A DNA stretch of 64,000 nucleotides from contig JAHNZQ020000049.1 in the NCBI GenBank assembly GCA_019155205.2, positions 1,522,168 to 1,586,167 on the forward strand, in the 5' to 3' direction. This document shows, one piece after another, positions 1 to 9,685 of the stretch; the stretch's first letter is position 1, and every line of letters starts with the position of its first letter. The translations under genes and the position numbers were made by a program. The stretch is from Gracilaria vermiculophylla (lineage: Eukaryota > Rhodophyta > Florideophyceae > Gracilariales > Gracilariaceae). The notes below the pieces were generated by a model. That model did no database searches. It worked only from the letters and a program-made list of their open reading frames with translations, and had not been told where the DNA came from.

Positions 1-38
1 GGCGCGGCGCGCGCGCGATGGGGGGGGGTGGGTGCGCC

Positions 39-1007
39 ATGGTGCGAGCCGCTTTCGCGCCGCCGCTGCGCCTGCTGCTCGCGCGCCACGCGCCGCCGCG
101 CCGCGCCGCGCCGCGCCGCGTGCGTCGCAGCGCGCGAGCCATGCAGCGCGCGGCGGCCGCGCAGCTGGTGCAGCCGCCGCCCGAGGCGGCGGAGGCGGCG
201 GAGGCGGCGGAGGCGGCCGCGGGCGCGGCGGGCGCGGCGGGCGCGGCGGGCGGCGGGCAGGTGCGCGTGCGGCAGCACGTGAACCCGCTGGCGCGGCGGT
301 GGAGGCGCCCCGTGGCGCTGCCGCGCGACTGGTACGGCGCGGCGTTCGCGGACGCGTCGCTGCCGCTGGTGGTGGACGTGGGCGTGGCCAAGGGGCGCTT
401 CCTGCTGCGCATGGCGCAGCTGCACCCGCGCCGCAACTTCCTCGGCGTGGAGATCCGCGAGCCGCTGGTGCACCAGGCCAACCGCTGCGCGCGGCAGGCG
501 CGGCTGACCAACGTGTTCTACGTGGCGGGCAACGCCAACGTGTCGCTGCGCGCCGTTCTGGACTCGGTGCCGCGCGCGGCGCTGCGCCAGCTGCTCATCC
601 AGTTCTGCGACCCGTGGTTCAAGAAGCGCCACGCGAAGAGGAGAATGGTGAACATGGCGCTGGTGTCGGACATTCACCGCGCGCTTCAGAGGTCGGCGGA
701 GGCGGAGGCGGAGGCGGCGGGCGGCTCAGCTGCGGCGGCGGCGGCGGCGGCGGCTGCGGCGGCCGAGCAGCGCCAAGTGTTTGTGCAGAGCGACGTGCTG
801 GAGGTGGCCAGGGAGATGACGCACGTGTTGGACCAGCACGGCGGGTTCCAACGGGTTGCGAAGCAGCGCGAGCTGCGCGTGGACGACGACGGCTGGCTGC
901 TGCGCAACCCGCTGGCAGTGCGCACGGAGAGGGAGATGGCAGTGACAAACAAGGGCGGGTGCGTTTACCGGGCGCTGTTCCACATTAAGCACGGTGGTGC
1001 GCGGTGA
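39..1007 (+). CDS. trmB: tRNA (guanine-N7)-methyltransferase, cyanobacterial TrmB type, probably organellar
   Basis: This SAM-dependent enzyme makes m7G46 in tRNA. The SAM-binding segment VVDVGVAKGRFLL lies near residues 108-120. It is followed by FLGVEIREPLV, then the substrate and catalytic block QFCDPWFKKRHAKRR near residue 190, and later VFVQSDVLEVA. The EIREPLV, DPWFKKRHAKRR and QSDV wording matches cyanobacterial and plastid TrmB rather than the eukaryotic cytosolic enzyme. The N-terminus is rich in Arg and Ala with almost no acidic residues for about 40 residues, as in a transit peptide, so plastid or mitochondrial import is inferred. An upstream in-frame ATG at 18 would add seven mostly Gly residues; I prefer the ATG at 39. 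Two alanine-rich insertions, near residues 45-70 and 220-245, come from GCG-type repeats and are unusual for the family. The stop is TGA. Confidence 0.88.
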   Translation: MVRAAFAPPLRLLLARHAPPRRAAPRRVRRSARAMQRAAAAQLVQPPPEAAEAAEAAEAAAGAAGAAGAAGGGQVRVRQHVNPLARRWRRPVALPRDWYGAAFADASLPLVVDVGVAKGRFLLRMAQLHPRRNFLGVEIREPLVHQANRCARQARLTNVFYVAGNANVSLRAVLDSVPRAALRQLLIQFCDPWFKKRHAKRRMVNMALVSDIHRALQRSAEAEAEAAGGSAAAAAAAAAAAAEQRQVFVQSDVLEVAREMTHVLDQHGGFQRVAKQRELRVDDDGWLLRNPLAVRTEREMAVTNKGGCVYRALFHIKHGGAR

Positions 1008-2268
1008 AGCGCGGCTGCGTGCGCCAGCGCAGCGCTGGCGTCGGGAACTGTTTGGCGGGGCGTGCTGAGCGTTTTCAAGGCAGTTGGGCGTTGTAGCGCG
1101 TGGTGGCGGGAAGAGGCGGTGGGTTGTGTGGAGCACGGATGGTGGGGTGCGACGGTGGGGTGCGAGTGCGCGAGGTGGGCTGAGCACGACGAGTGTTGTT
1201 GGGAGGAGAGGGGGCGCATATGCGACAGCTGCGTAGGATAATTTTAGTGTGCGACGAAAAGGGCGTGTAGGTGGGTGGCAAGCGTGAAAGCGCTTGTGAA
1301 AGCTGTAAACGGCAGCAAACTTGCGTGCGCGCGTTGTGCTCAGCGGAGACGGTAGCGGCGGCAGGCGTCGGGAGGAGAGTGCGGCAGAAAAGTGGTGATG
1401 TTAACACACAGCAATTTTGTTGCGACGGACGAGTGCTCACGCGCTGTAAACGAGCAGCCAACGCTCTCCTTGAGCGCGCGACACGTGGTGGCGCAGCGCG
1501 CCGAAGCGCTGCAGCAGCTGCGCGCGCAGAGGAGCAATTGCGCAGCACAGTTTGATTGCGGCGATCGACGCACGCCGCGGGCGCGGCGCTGGCGTCGCGC
1601 CCCCAAGCGGCCGGCCGCCCGCGCGAGCGCTCCAGCGCGCCAAGCAGCGCAAGGCCTGCAAAATGGCGCGCGCGTTCGCCATGTGCTCCGCCTCGGTGCG
1701 CGCCCTCGCCACAGCCTGCCAAAACTCGAGCCCTGTCGGCGCTTTGTCTGCTGCGTGCCCGACAAGTGGCTCCCTGTCGTTGCTTTTGCACACACTCAGT
1801 GCATCACACACCACCCGCCTCTGCTTTCGCTCTTCATCAACATCACACCGCTCCGCTTGCACCAATACGGTAAGCAACACGCTGTCTGAGCTTCACCTCC
1901 CGTCCTCCGTTTCACGCTCCACATCGTCACTCTCGGCATGCGTCTGCCGCACCGCAGGTGGCCCGCCTCCCTGCAACTATGCAAAATCTGTTCATAACTT
2001 GCTTCACGTGCCGCACGCTTCATACACCGCCCGTATATCCCCATGTACCTTACTTCAAATCTCCCTACCCTCATCAGCATCATGTGTATGTGCCCACCCG
2101 GTGTGCGCCACCAGTAGTCCGCCCAGTGCAACATCTTCGCCTTGAGCACGTCCGCCCCCATGCATGCCTCCCGTTTGCTGTACCCATCCCACCGAGCAAC
2201 TCCCCTTCCCCTTTCGCCTACCACATCATCATCATCAACTGTACCATTTCACTCCAACTCGCTAGTAA
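1008..2268. other. Intergenic region with CT-rich leader
   Basis: I see no convincing gene here. The first 700 bases are GC-rich and the last 450 become rich in C and T, which in this window is typical just upstream of a start codon. Open frames exist on both strands but they are low in complexity and resemble no family. A possible donor-like gtaagc lies at 1870, so a 5' UTR intron for the downstream gene is possible but unproven. Confidence 0.5.
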
Positions 2269-3789
2269 ATGGCCCCTTACGTACTTCACACTCCGTATTT
2301 GCTCACCTTTGTGCTGCTTGTCTCCGCCCTTGCACAGAACACCCCTTCGTTTACCGACGTTTCCACAGCAGTTGGATTGCCGAACAACCCTCGCAAAAAA
2401 TACGCAGGTCCTACCATAGCTGATCTTGATCGCGACGGTCGTCCAGATCTCATCTTTTGCTACCATGACGACTTTTTCGCCGAGATTTTTTTCAACCAAC
2501 CAGACTCAACTTTCACAAAGTCTCCCTGGCGATCATGGAGGGACAACCATGGCATCGTACCGGTCCCAGTTTCAGTTTCCACCAACAACATGAGATTCAC
2601 AATATCCACCGGGGGCAATTTCGGTCGACAGCCCTCGTCCCCGGGCATGTTTGAGGTCAACCCCGACCGCCTGGTTTCCAACGTATCAAGTGCCGTTGAA
2701 AGCGCCACTGGTAGTGGCAGAACCGCCATCTTTCTCGACCTGTCCTTTTCTCACACCGGCTTCCCCGACGTCCTTTTCTTGAACGCCCCGTCCGAGACCA
2801 CAAACTCCCGTCAGTTTGGCTACGAGAACCAGTTTGGACAGTACAAACTGCGCCTTCCGCAAGGCTTTGAGGCCGATCGCAACTGGTACGGATCCCCCAT
2901 CGACGTCGACAATGACCGAATCATGGAAGTGGTCACGCACTACTACATGCTTGCCGCATACAAACTCGTCGCCCCGTGGAAGTTTCGCGACATCACCGAC
3001 CAAATATTTCCGTCCGGCGTCAACCGAATGGGCATCGTGGCCATAGCCGAAATAGACTACGACAACGACGGAGACTTTGACCTGTACGTTGCCAGGACCA
3101 AGTCCAGCGACCTCAAGTGGGTGTACGGCGACGCTTTTTTCTACGACTATCTGCTGGAAAACGTGGGAGGCCGCTTTGTGGATGCCACTGCAAAGGCGCG
3201 CATACCGCGCGCAACGCTGGCGCGAGGCGTCACCGTCGCCGACTTCAACAACGATGGATGGATGGATGTGTTCGTCACGCAGTACGTCGAGGCGGACATT
3301 ATGTTGCTCAACAACGGAGACGGCACGTTCACAAGGGTGGACGGCCTCATCTCACGACCCGCCCAAGTGCGCGGCGACAACGCCGTCGCTTTTGATTACG
3401 ACGGCGACGGCCGCATGGACATTTTGTCCAGTCAGGGCGACTACCACTCGGAGGGAAAACGCGGCAACTTCAAGCTGTTTCGAAACGTCATGAAGCTCGA
3501 TAGAAACCGCCGCTATCTCAAAGTTCGCGTGGGCAACTCTCCGGACGGTGTGGCCACGCCGTTGCATGCCGTTGTCACCGTGGTTGTCGGAGATGGAAGC
3601 CGAAGCATGGTGCAGCGAGTGGGCTCGCCGGGAGCTGCTGTTTCGAGGTCTTACATCGAAACTCTGCACTTTGGACTCGGTAAGTTCAGGTCTGCCGATT
3701 CTGTTTCTGTAACCTACACGCACGGGTTCACGGTCACCAAAGCTGGTGGACAGGCAGGCAGCACCGTGGTTCTCGGAGTCTTGCTCTAG
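2269..3789 (+). CDS. Secreted FG-GAP/VCBS repeat protein with ASPIC/UnbV domain (CRTAC1-like)
   Basis: The protein is 506 residues. It starts with a clear signal peptide, a hydrophobic stretch ending near residue 22 (LLVSALA), so it enters the secretory pathway. Calcium-binding FG-GAP/VCBS loops of the form DxDxDG appear at about residue 52 (DLDRDGRPD), 263 (DYDNDGDFD), 324 (DFNNDGWMD) and 376 (DYDGDGRMD), as expected for a beta-propeller. The last 90 residues (RYLKVRVGNSPDG through HFGLGKFRSADSVSVTY) fit the ASPIC/UnbV domain that follows such propellers in CRTAC1 and bacterial UnbV proteins. The molecular role of this family in algae is unknown; extracellular matrix or surface adhesion is inference. 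There is no transmembrane segment at the C-terminus. The ATG at 2269 puts the signal peptide at the very N-terminus, which supports this start. The stop is TAG. Confidence 0.88.
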   Translation: MAPYVLHTPYLLTFVLLVSALAQNTPSFTDVSTAVGLPNNPRKKYAGPTIADLDRDGRPDLIFCYHDDFFAEIFFNQPDSTFTKSPWRSWRDNHGIVPVPVSVSTNNMRFTISTGGNFGRQPSSPGMFEVNPDRLVSNVSSAVESATGSGRTAIFLDLSFSHTGFPDVLFLNAPSETTNSRQFGYENQFGQYKLRLPQGFEADRNWYGSPIDVDNDRIMEVVTHYYMLAAYKLVAPWKFRDITDQIFPSGVNRMGIVAIAEIDYDNDGDFDLYVARTKSSDLKWVYGDAFFYDYLLENVGGRFVDATAKARIPRATLARGVTVADFNNDGWMDVFVTQYVEADIMLLNNGDGTFTRVDGLISRPAQVRGDNAVAFDYDGDGRMDILSSQGDYHSEGKRGNFKLFRNVMKLDRNRRYLKVRVGNSPDGVATPLHAVVTVVVGDGSRSMVQRVGSPGAAVSRSYIETLHFGLGKFRSADSVSVTYTHGFTVTKAGGQAGSTVVLGVLL

Positions 3790-4854
3790 CCAGCTCGCCA
3801 CAATAGGTTAGCAGTCGCACAGCATCCTCATGACAATTTTGGTGTGGCCACCGTGCACTTGTGCGACCGGTTTAACAATCATGCGGGCCATGTCGTTCAT
3901 GCTGTCCGACGATGAAAGCAATCGCGTACGTGAGGCTGATCGCCTTTTTACTTGCTTGCTGCTCTGAGCGCAGAACTTGAGCACCACAACGCTTGGAGAC
4001 CGTCTTGCCCACTAACTGAAGGGCACTACGTTAACACAAGTGGACGCAGTGCTGCTCGCGGTGCACACGGCAGAGCCGACGTTTAGGGTGTTAAAAGGTG
4101 AGCCAGCTTTACTGGCAAAATCTAAAATACATTTTGAATTCAGGTTTGATATTCTGTAGCAGATCGTTCAAACTTTGTGCTACTCTTCACTGCATTACCT
4201 AGCTCAATTTCCAAGGTCGAGACTCTGGCTCTCTTTTCGCTTGTCCTCCCCTTCGTTCGTGCGGTGGGGAGCTCGGCGAAGGTTCTCATGCACGTCCTAG
4301 CGTCCTTTCCTACAACAGAATGTGCTACGTAACAATAATATACCTTGCAGTGCTTTGTCCTATATAGTTGGAGTAGCCGGATACATTATCACCATCCATC
4401 TATAATGCATATCTCTAAAGTATGAAGGGCATAATATACATTGTGTACAAAGTACACGAAGTAGCGTAAACGCTAGACGAAAGAACAAGTGAGTTTTGTA
4501 GTGAACTATCACTCTCGAATTTACATGTAACAAATACCTCCACGTGTAGGACACATGTCACGTATGTATTCGCCACTGAACACGGCGCGCCACTCGGGGA
4601 GCAGCAACGAGATGCAATGATTGGAGCGCACAGCGCGTGTGCGCTGCAGATTTTAATTGAACCGTCACCTCCCGCGCGTCTCGCTGCTCTCGCTTTCCCC
4701 TCCGCCCGCCGCCGAAACCCAGCCCCCGCACATTCTCTCTCTCTATCTACGCACCATCACCATCAGTCCCCTCCACTCGGCTACCCGCTCATCCGCACCG
4801 TTCACCTCACTTTGCCTCTCCATCGTCCCGCCTGCTTCTTCATCACCCTTAGCT
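3790..4854. other. Intergenic region
   Basis: No gene is supported. The left part is AT-rich and unstructured. From about 4,660 the sequence becomes CT-rich, with a short CT microsatellite at 4734-4750, and probably forms the promoter and leader of the antenna gene. Confidence 0.5.
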
Positions 4855-5699
4855 ATGTTTGCGTTTGTTTCTGGCTTTGCTGGTCTCCCGGCCACCCGTG
4901 CGTCCACTTTCACCGGCAAGTCTTTCGCTGTGCACCATGCCCCTGTCAGAACTGCCCGTTACACCATGGAAGCGAGCAAGTCGGTCCCGTTCTTGCCAAA
5001 GCCGGCAAAACTTGATGGTACCCTACCCGGTGATGTTGGCTTCGATCCGCTCGGCTTCTCTAATGCGTTTGACATCAATTTTCTTCGAGAAGCTGAAGTG
5101 AAGCACGGTATGTTATCCAGGTCCATCACGTGTTGCTGTTCCGCCCCGCCAATTACTAACTTGCGTAATTCTCACGTTCCCCCTAAACGCAGGCCGTATT
5201 TGCATGCTTGCCATTGTTGGGTGGGTCTTCCCGGAAGCTGTGTATCATCTGCCCAACGAAATTTACTCTGCCACAAATCCGCTTTATGCAGTGCCAAAGG
5301 TTGGGTGGCTCCCGGCCATTCAGATTCTTCTCTTCATTGCTGCGTGTGAAGCCGCTACCTCGTACAAAAAGGTGTACGAACAGAAATGTGAGGACCCTGG
5401 CAACTATGGCTTCGACCCTCTCAACCTTGCGGGAACGCCCGAGAAGAAGAAGCGCCAGCAAACCGCAGAGATTAAGAATGGTCGACTGGCTATGATAGCG
5501 ATCGGAGGAGCAATTCATCACGCGCTTCTCACAAACGTCGGTCTAGTGGAACAAATCAAGTCTGGGCAGTGGTGTAAGTTAAGCATTGCTTTTGCACGTT
5601 TGCTTTCTGCCCAACAATCGATTACTGACTCGTTATCTTTTGCTTTTGCACTTCTCATTCTCTATTTTCAAATCAGTCGGCGGGTACTACGTCCATTAA
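4855..5699 (+). CDS. Light-harvesting chlorophyll-binding protein (Lhc, Lhcr-like), three exons
   Basis: Exons 4855-5107, 5193-5573 and 5677-5699 join to a 218-residue protein. The antenna binds chlorophyll in the thylakoid and passes energy to a photosystem. After a plastid transit-like leader (about 38 residues) comes [12 protein letters not shown], then the helix-1 signature [23 protein letters not shown]. The charged helix-1 motif ExxHGR is interrupted by intron 1 inside the glycine codon. A second [10 protein letters not shown] segment precedes helix 3, which reads [18 protein letters not shown]. The last exon adds only FGGYYVH and a TAA stop. Two ExxxxR/ExKxGR helices and the length match red-lineage Lhcr proteins of photosystem I; the exact subfamily is inference. 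Reading without splicing gives unrelated tails after each exon, so the introns are well supported. Confidence 0.93.
5108..5192 (+). other. Intron 1 of the Lhc gene (85 nt)
   Basis: The donor is GTATGT at 5108 and the acceptor CGCAG ends at 5192. Removing it restores the conserved KHGRICML sequence of helix 1. Confidence 0.92.
5574..5676 (+). other. Intron 2 of the Lhc gene (103 nt)
   Basis: The donor is GTAAGT at 5574 and the acceptor AATCAG ends at 5676. Splicing replaces an unrelated read-through tail with FGGYYVH and a stop, a plausible Lhc C-terminus. Confidence 0.8.
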
Positions 5700-6054
5700 T
5701 TTTAAAGGTTGAAAGTGAAGAGGTTGAAGATTGAGAGACAGTAGAGACACAGACGAACCCACGTGCCATTCGACACGCACATGCAGGGCTCCGTAGCCCT
5801 TAAGCCACGGTTCGCTTTCTTTATCAAACAGAGTGGTAACAAACATCACAATATGCAGTTCTCTAAATACATGTACTTGTATGACTCTCACGAGGTAAAA
5901 TATATTTTTTCCTGTCCCAGAAACACCCGGTTGCCTCCTCACCAGCGCCGCTCGTGTGTGATGACCACTCGCGCAACACGGCTTCTAACGGTGGAACGAT
6001 CCTGGCGGATCGGGGGCGCGCGATGTGTCGGCATCCTGCGCGGAAGCGCCACTG
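5700..6054. other. Convergent intergenic region
   Basis: This is the 3' flank shared by the Lhc gene and the phosphoribosyltransferase gene, which point toward each other. I see no further gene. Confidence 0.5.
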
Positions 6055-6774
6055 TCAGTTGTTAACCGATGTCGGGTTATCGACAGTATCTGTCGATGTA
6101 CTAGCTTGATCAGCTTCCAAACTGACGTGAGGCGTCTTCGGGCTCGCTCTCTCCCAAGGATACACGACCCAATCGCTTGTCACAGCAGAGTAAAAGTCTG
6201 GCTCAGTGCCAGAGAAAACGTTCTTCCCAGGCTTGTAATGCAAAACAGCCACCTTGGCGTCCTTGGCCCTCGCCCGCATCACGCGATTCCGAACAGCTTG
6301 GGCGGTACGTCCGCTGTCCCACACGTCATCCACAATGAGCACGCGTCTTCCTTGCAGAGCATCGACGCTTGGAAAGGCCAAAAATCTCGGTTCGGTCATT
6401 CCAAAAAACTGTTCGCCGTCGTCGGAGTAGAACATGACAGTGGCAGAGAGAATGTTGCGCAGTCCGAACTGCTCGCACAGAAGAACGGCCGGCACAAGGC
6501 CGCCTCTTGTGACGGCTAGGACGACGTCAAACCTTTGATCGCGCGCTTGCTGTGCGATGTCTTTGCACATCGCTTCCACCCTGGGCCAGCTCACCCTCTC
6601 GTAGCGGCGCGGTGTGGTTGACATCGCGCCATTCGACGAGGACACGGCCTTGGGGGAGATGCGAGGGCATGACGGTCCAATGCAGCGACGAGGAGACTGC
6701 GAGGTGGCGAGGTATCGATTAGAGGAGCTCAAACAAACGCCAAGTGAATTGAAGCCCACGAAACAAGGTTGCAT
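6055..6774 (-). CDS. Xanthine/hypoxanthine-type phosphoribosyltransferase
   Basis: This is a type I phosphoribosyltransferase that salvages a purine base with PRPP. The PRPP-binding loop is LIVDDVWDSGRT. Upstream, DVVLAVTRGGLVPAVLL matches the first loop of the HPRT/XPRT fold. Downstream, SDWVVYPWE is the aromatic motif that stacks on the purine base in the yeast Xpt1 and archaeal HPRT-like subfamily, so a xanthine or hypoxanthine substrate is most likely. The first ATG is at 6774 (239 residues). A second ATG at 6624 (MSTTPRR) begins just before the core and would give a 189-residue cytosolic form. The extra 50 residues are Ser, Cys and Arg-rich and could be a targeting peptide. The C-terminal 25 residues are Ser and Thr-rich and not part of the fold. 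The stop is TGA. Confidence 0.85.
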   Translation of the reverse strand: MQPCFVGFNSLGVCLSSSNRYLATSQSPRRCIGPSCPRISPKAVSSSNGAMSTTPRRYERVSWPRVEAMCKDIAQQARDQRFDVVLAVTRGGLVPAVLLCEQFGLRNILSATVMFYSDDGEQFFGMTEPRFLAFPSVDALQGRRVLIVDDVWDSGRTAQAVRNRVMRARAKDAKVAVLHYKPGKNVFSGTEPDFYSAVTSDWVVYPWERASPKTPHVSLEADQASTSTDTVDNPTSVNN

Positions 6775-7966
6775 GGTGCGCAGAAATGAATCCGCGGACA
6801 AACGAGCGTAGGTCGCACGGCGTGTCACACTGGAAAGATGGGCGCTGATCTCCTGGGCGGAGACGGGAGGGTGCTCACCTTGGGGTGGGAACAAGGAGCG
6901 AATGGAGAGGTCATGGCGTTGTTCTCGGAGCCGACCGGGTGTCCCTCTGCCACGACGTACGGCTTAGTATCATGGGAGCGCTTTGGGTCGCCCTGGGCGC
7001 AGAGTGGGCGGCGCTTTGGGCGCGCATATGTCAAAAATTTTTGTGCGTGGCATCGAGACCCGCGCGAGATCTCGGCCATCTCCGCCATCACAGTAACGTT
7101 GATGGCGGGTGTGCCACCTTGTCAGGTGTGGCATCAAGCATGTTCCCCCCACCGCCGATGATGGCGGTGGTATTGTGATGTTGCCGCTAACGGTGCAAGT
7201 GACGGGTTTGATAGCAGCGACGGTGTGCTGTCGCATTTTCTGCACGCAAGTTGTAGTCCTGCACGTAAGCACCGCAGCACCGTTCCTCGTTGAAGTCCTG
7301 CAAAGGCAGATTGCGATGACAAGTCCATCGGAACGGGGCTGGCTTTTATGAGCATGCGAGCATATCACGTACGCGCGTTCACTCCCGCAGAACTGTAAAG
7401 AACTGATGCAAAAGCGAGCGGCGTTGAACGTTTTGGCCCCAGTGCTTCGTAGGTCTCACACCATGCAAAACAAACTTTCACGCATCACAGCAAGAAATAA
7501 AAGGTCGAGGACTTGTTCGCGATCAGGTGCGCTTGTGAGTGAGCAAAATACAAACTGCGAACCAAAGTTCTTCTTTACCTCTCACTAGCTAGTAAGTACG
7601 TGTTGTTGCCGTCGCCTATTCTTTAATTACAGTGGTGGTGGCAAAATGAAGAGAACGAATATCCACTAGTGTTCAAAGTGGTGCGAGACGACCGTGATCG
7701 TCAGTTGCACAATAGCGTCTCCTCGTGCTTGATGACGAGGGCAGTCACAGTTGGAGAACAAATGAGGTGCCTCAGCAACAGATATATCGAAACTCATAGA
7801 ACCTTTCGAAACGAAGTCCAATCGTGACATCCAGCAAAATAAAAACCTGGAGTGATTGGAACTAAGATGCAGGGGCGACGGGGTGGATGGGGGCAAAAAG
7901 AATAATCTAATCAACTACGAGACGATGTCACATAAAATGAGATGAATGCATGCAGAGGACGCAGAG
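6775..7966. other. Intergenic region
   Basis: About 1.2 kb between two minus-strand genes. No open frame here resembles a protein family. It should contain the promoter of the phosphoribosyltransferase and the 3' UTR of the transporter. Confidence 0.45.
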
Positions 7967-9049
7967 CTACGGATTTGAATCGGTGTTTGACGAAGGTCTC
8001 GAGGAGAGATTTGTTGGGGAGGTGAGTAGAACAGTATCGCCATTCCTCTCGGTTGGTTGGGTGGGGGCGACAGGTTCCGCAGAGGTAGACGTCTTGAGGG
8101 GCTTTGGACCAACGTGTTTGAAAATGGCAAAGCTAATTTGCCCTGCCAATGCGATAAGCAGTCCTACAACGTTGAGCAGGGTGGGCACATAACCCCAAGA
8201 AAAGAAACCCAATACAGACTGCAAGACATTCTTGACCTGTCCGGCGACGGAGGTGGTGAGCGGAGAGGTTATGTGCGTGCAGATAGAGGTGGAAAGGTTA
8301 ACACAAAAGGCGGAGATTGCGACGAAGCAAAGCGAGATGATGAAAGAGGGTGAATCACGGAGATCTGGATCGGAGTGGTAGCGGTAGATGGCACTTTGCA
8401 CGTCACCTGTGAAGACGGCGATGAAAAGTATGATGGGAAAGCCTATTATGTTGGTGTAGTACAGGAGGGAGGTGGGGTCGAGCTGCAGTTCGCTCATGAC
8501 ACGCTTGATGGAGGCGAGGTAAGCGGCGGTCAATGCGTTGTTGAGGAAGACGAGGGCATAGCCGACGAGGGTGAAGGTGACGTCTCCCAAAGCGGACACA
8601 AAGGCTCCAAAGGTTAAGACGAAAACGGATATGACGACGGCGGGGGCGTAGGTCTTGTGGAGCATGACGTACTCGGCGGCCATGACGAAGAGGACGGTGA
8701 GCCTTCTGAAGGCGGAAAACATTGGAATGTTGACGCGCGACAGGGCGGAGAGTCCGACGGTGACGTTGGCGACGAAGAACAGCGTGGAGGGCAGCAATCG
8801 ATAGTAGTCGGCGGTTTTGAGAGACGGGATGGCGACGAGGGAGGGGGTGAGAATGGAGGCGAGGGCGAGGAGCACGATGGTGACGGCAGCCTGCAAAGCC
8901 ATGAGTGACGACGGGTAGTTGAAGTTGAAGTGCGTTAAACAGGCCTTATTGACGAAAATTGCGCCCAGCGAACTGGCGCAGAAGAAGAGCAGGGCGGCGG
9001 CGACGCGGCGCATCGAGGCGTCAGAGGCGGGATTGAGGGAGAGCGCCAT
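7967..9049 (-). CDS. Nucleotide-sugar transporter, SLC35D/UGTREL-like (TPT/DMT superfamily)
   Basis: The 360-residue protein is strongly hydrophobic and shows about ten membrane segments, beginning with VAAALLFFCASSLGAIFVNK. The phrase VNKACLTHFNFNYPSSLMALQ and the block SRVNIPMFSAFRRLTVLFVMAAEY are characteristic of the SLC35D group, which moves UDP-GlcA, UDP-GalNAc or UDP-GlcNAc, or related sugars, into the Golgi or ER lumen in exchange for UMP. A second family motif, TSVAGQVKNVLQSVLGFFSWG, lies near residue 285. The hydrophilic C-terminal tail of about 45 residues (Pro, Thr and Ser-rich) faces the cytosol by analogy. Exact substrate cannot be read from sequence. I chose the ATG at 9049, since upstream in-frame sequence has only a GTG. 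The gene is divergent from the GET3 gene. Confidence 0.87.
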   Translation of the reverse strand: MALSLNPASDASMRRVAAALLFFCASSLGAIFVNKACLTHFNFNYPSSLMALQAAVTIVLLALASILTPSLVAIPSLKTADYYRLLPSTLFFVANVTVGLSALSRVNIPMFSAFRRLTVLFVMAAEYVMLHKTYAPAVVISVFVLTFGAFVSALGDVTFTLVGYALVFLNNALTAAYLASIKRVMSELQLDPTSLLYYTNIIGFPIILFIAVFTGDVQSAIYRYHSDPDLRDSPSFIISLCFVAISAFCVNLSTSICTHITSPLTTSVAGQVKNVLQSVLGFFSWGYVPTLLNVVGLLIALAGQISFAIFKHVGPKPLKTSTSAEPVAPTQPTERNGDTVLLTSPTNLSSRPSSNTDSNP

Positions 9050-9685
9050 GGTGCGCGGCGAATGGAGAGAACCGCGGGGGGGTGCATAGCCGCTAAGTAC
9101 CACGGCGGCGGCTTCGGCAGCGATGGCGCTGGGTGCGGCGCGGCGCTGCTACTCCTTTGGGGGCGGCGGTGTGTAAGGCACGCCGCGGCGCGCCGGCGCT
9201 CGGTGGCACACGCGCGCTAGATGCGCAGCGCTCGCGGGAGAGGTGGCGTGGCGGCGTGGGCGCCGCGCGCGCGCGGCGCACTGCCATTGGCCGCCGGCGC
9301 CGCGCCCTGACAGTTGGGCGTGGCGCGCCCGTTAGGGTGCGTCGCGCCACTCTGTAGTGCGCTGTAGCGCAATTACATGACGTGCCAATTGATTGCCGGC
9401 GGGAAAGGTGATAGTTGAGCTGCCATGCCTCGCAACGCCGAGCCACGCGTGCACGTGCACGCGTGGCATACGCCCCAGACCGCGCGCCGCGTCACTCGTC
9501 CGGCGTCGCGCACGGCCGATTTGCGCTCCAGACGCGCGCGCTCTGTGTGATCTCACACCCGCCACGGCAGCCCCGCCGCTCCCCCCGCGGCGCCACCGCT
9601 CGCCATCCCCGCCACTCCCCCCGCGGCGCCACCGCTCGCCATCCCCGCCACCGCCCGCACCGCCGCCGCCGCTGCCGCCGCCGCC
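9050..9685. promoter_or_regulatory. Shared divergent promoter of transporter and GET3 genes
   Basis: This 636-bp segment separates two start codons that point away from each other. It is GC-rich and ends in a C-rich leader containing an exact tandem duplication next to the GET3 start. No TATA box is evident. Promoter function is inferred from position. Confidence 0.55.
9579..9650 (+). repeat. Exact 36-bp tandem duplication
   Basis: Two identical 36-base units (9579-9614 and 9615-9650) sit 35 bases upstream of the GET3 ATG. Each contains CCGCGGCGCC. Confidence 0.9.
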
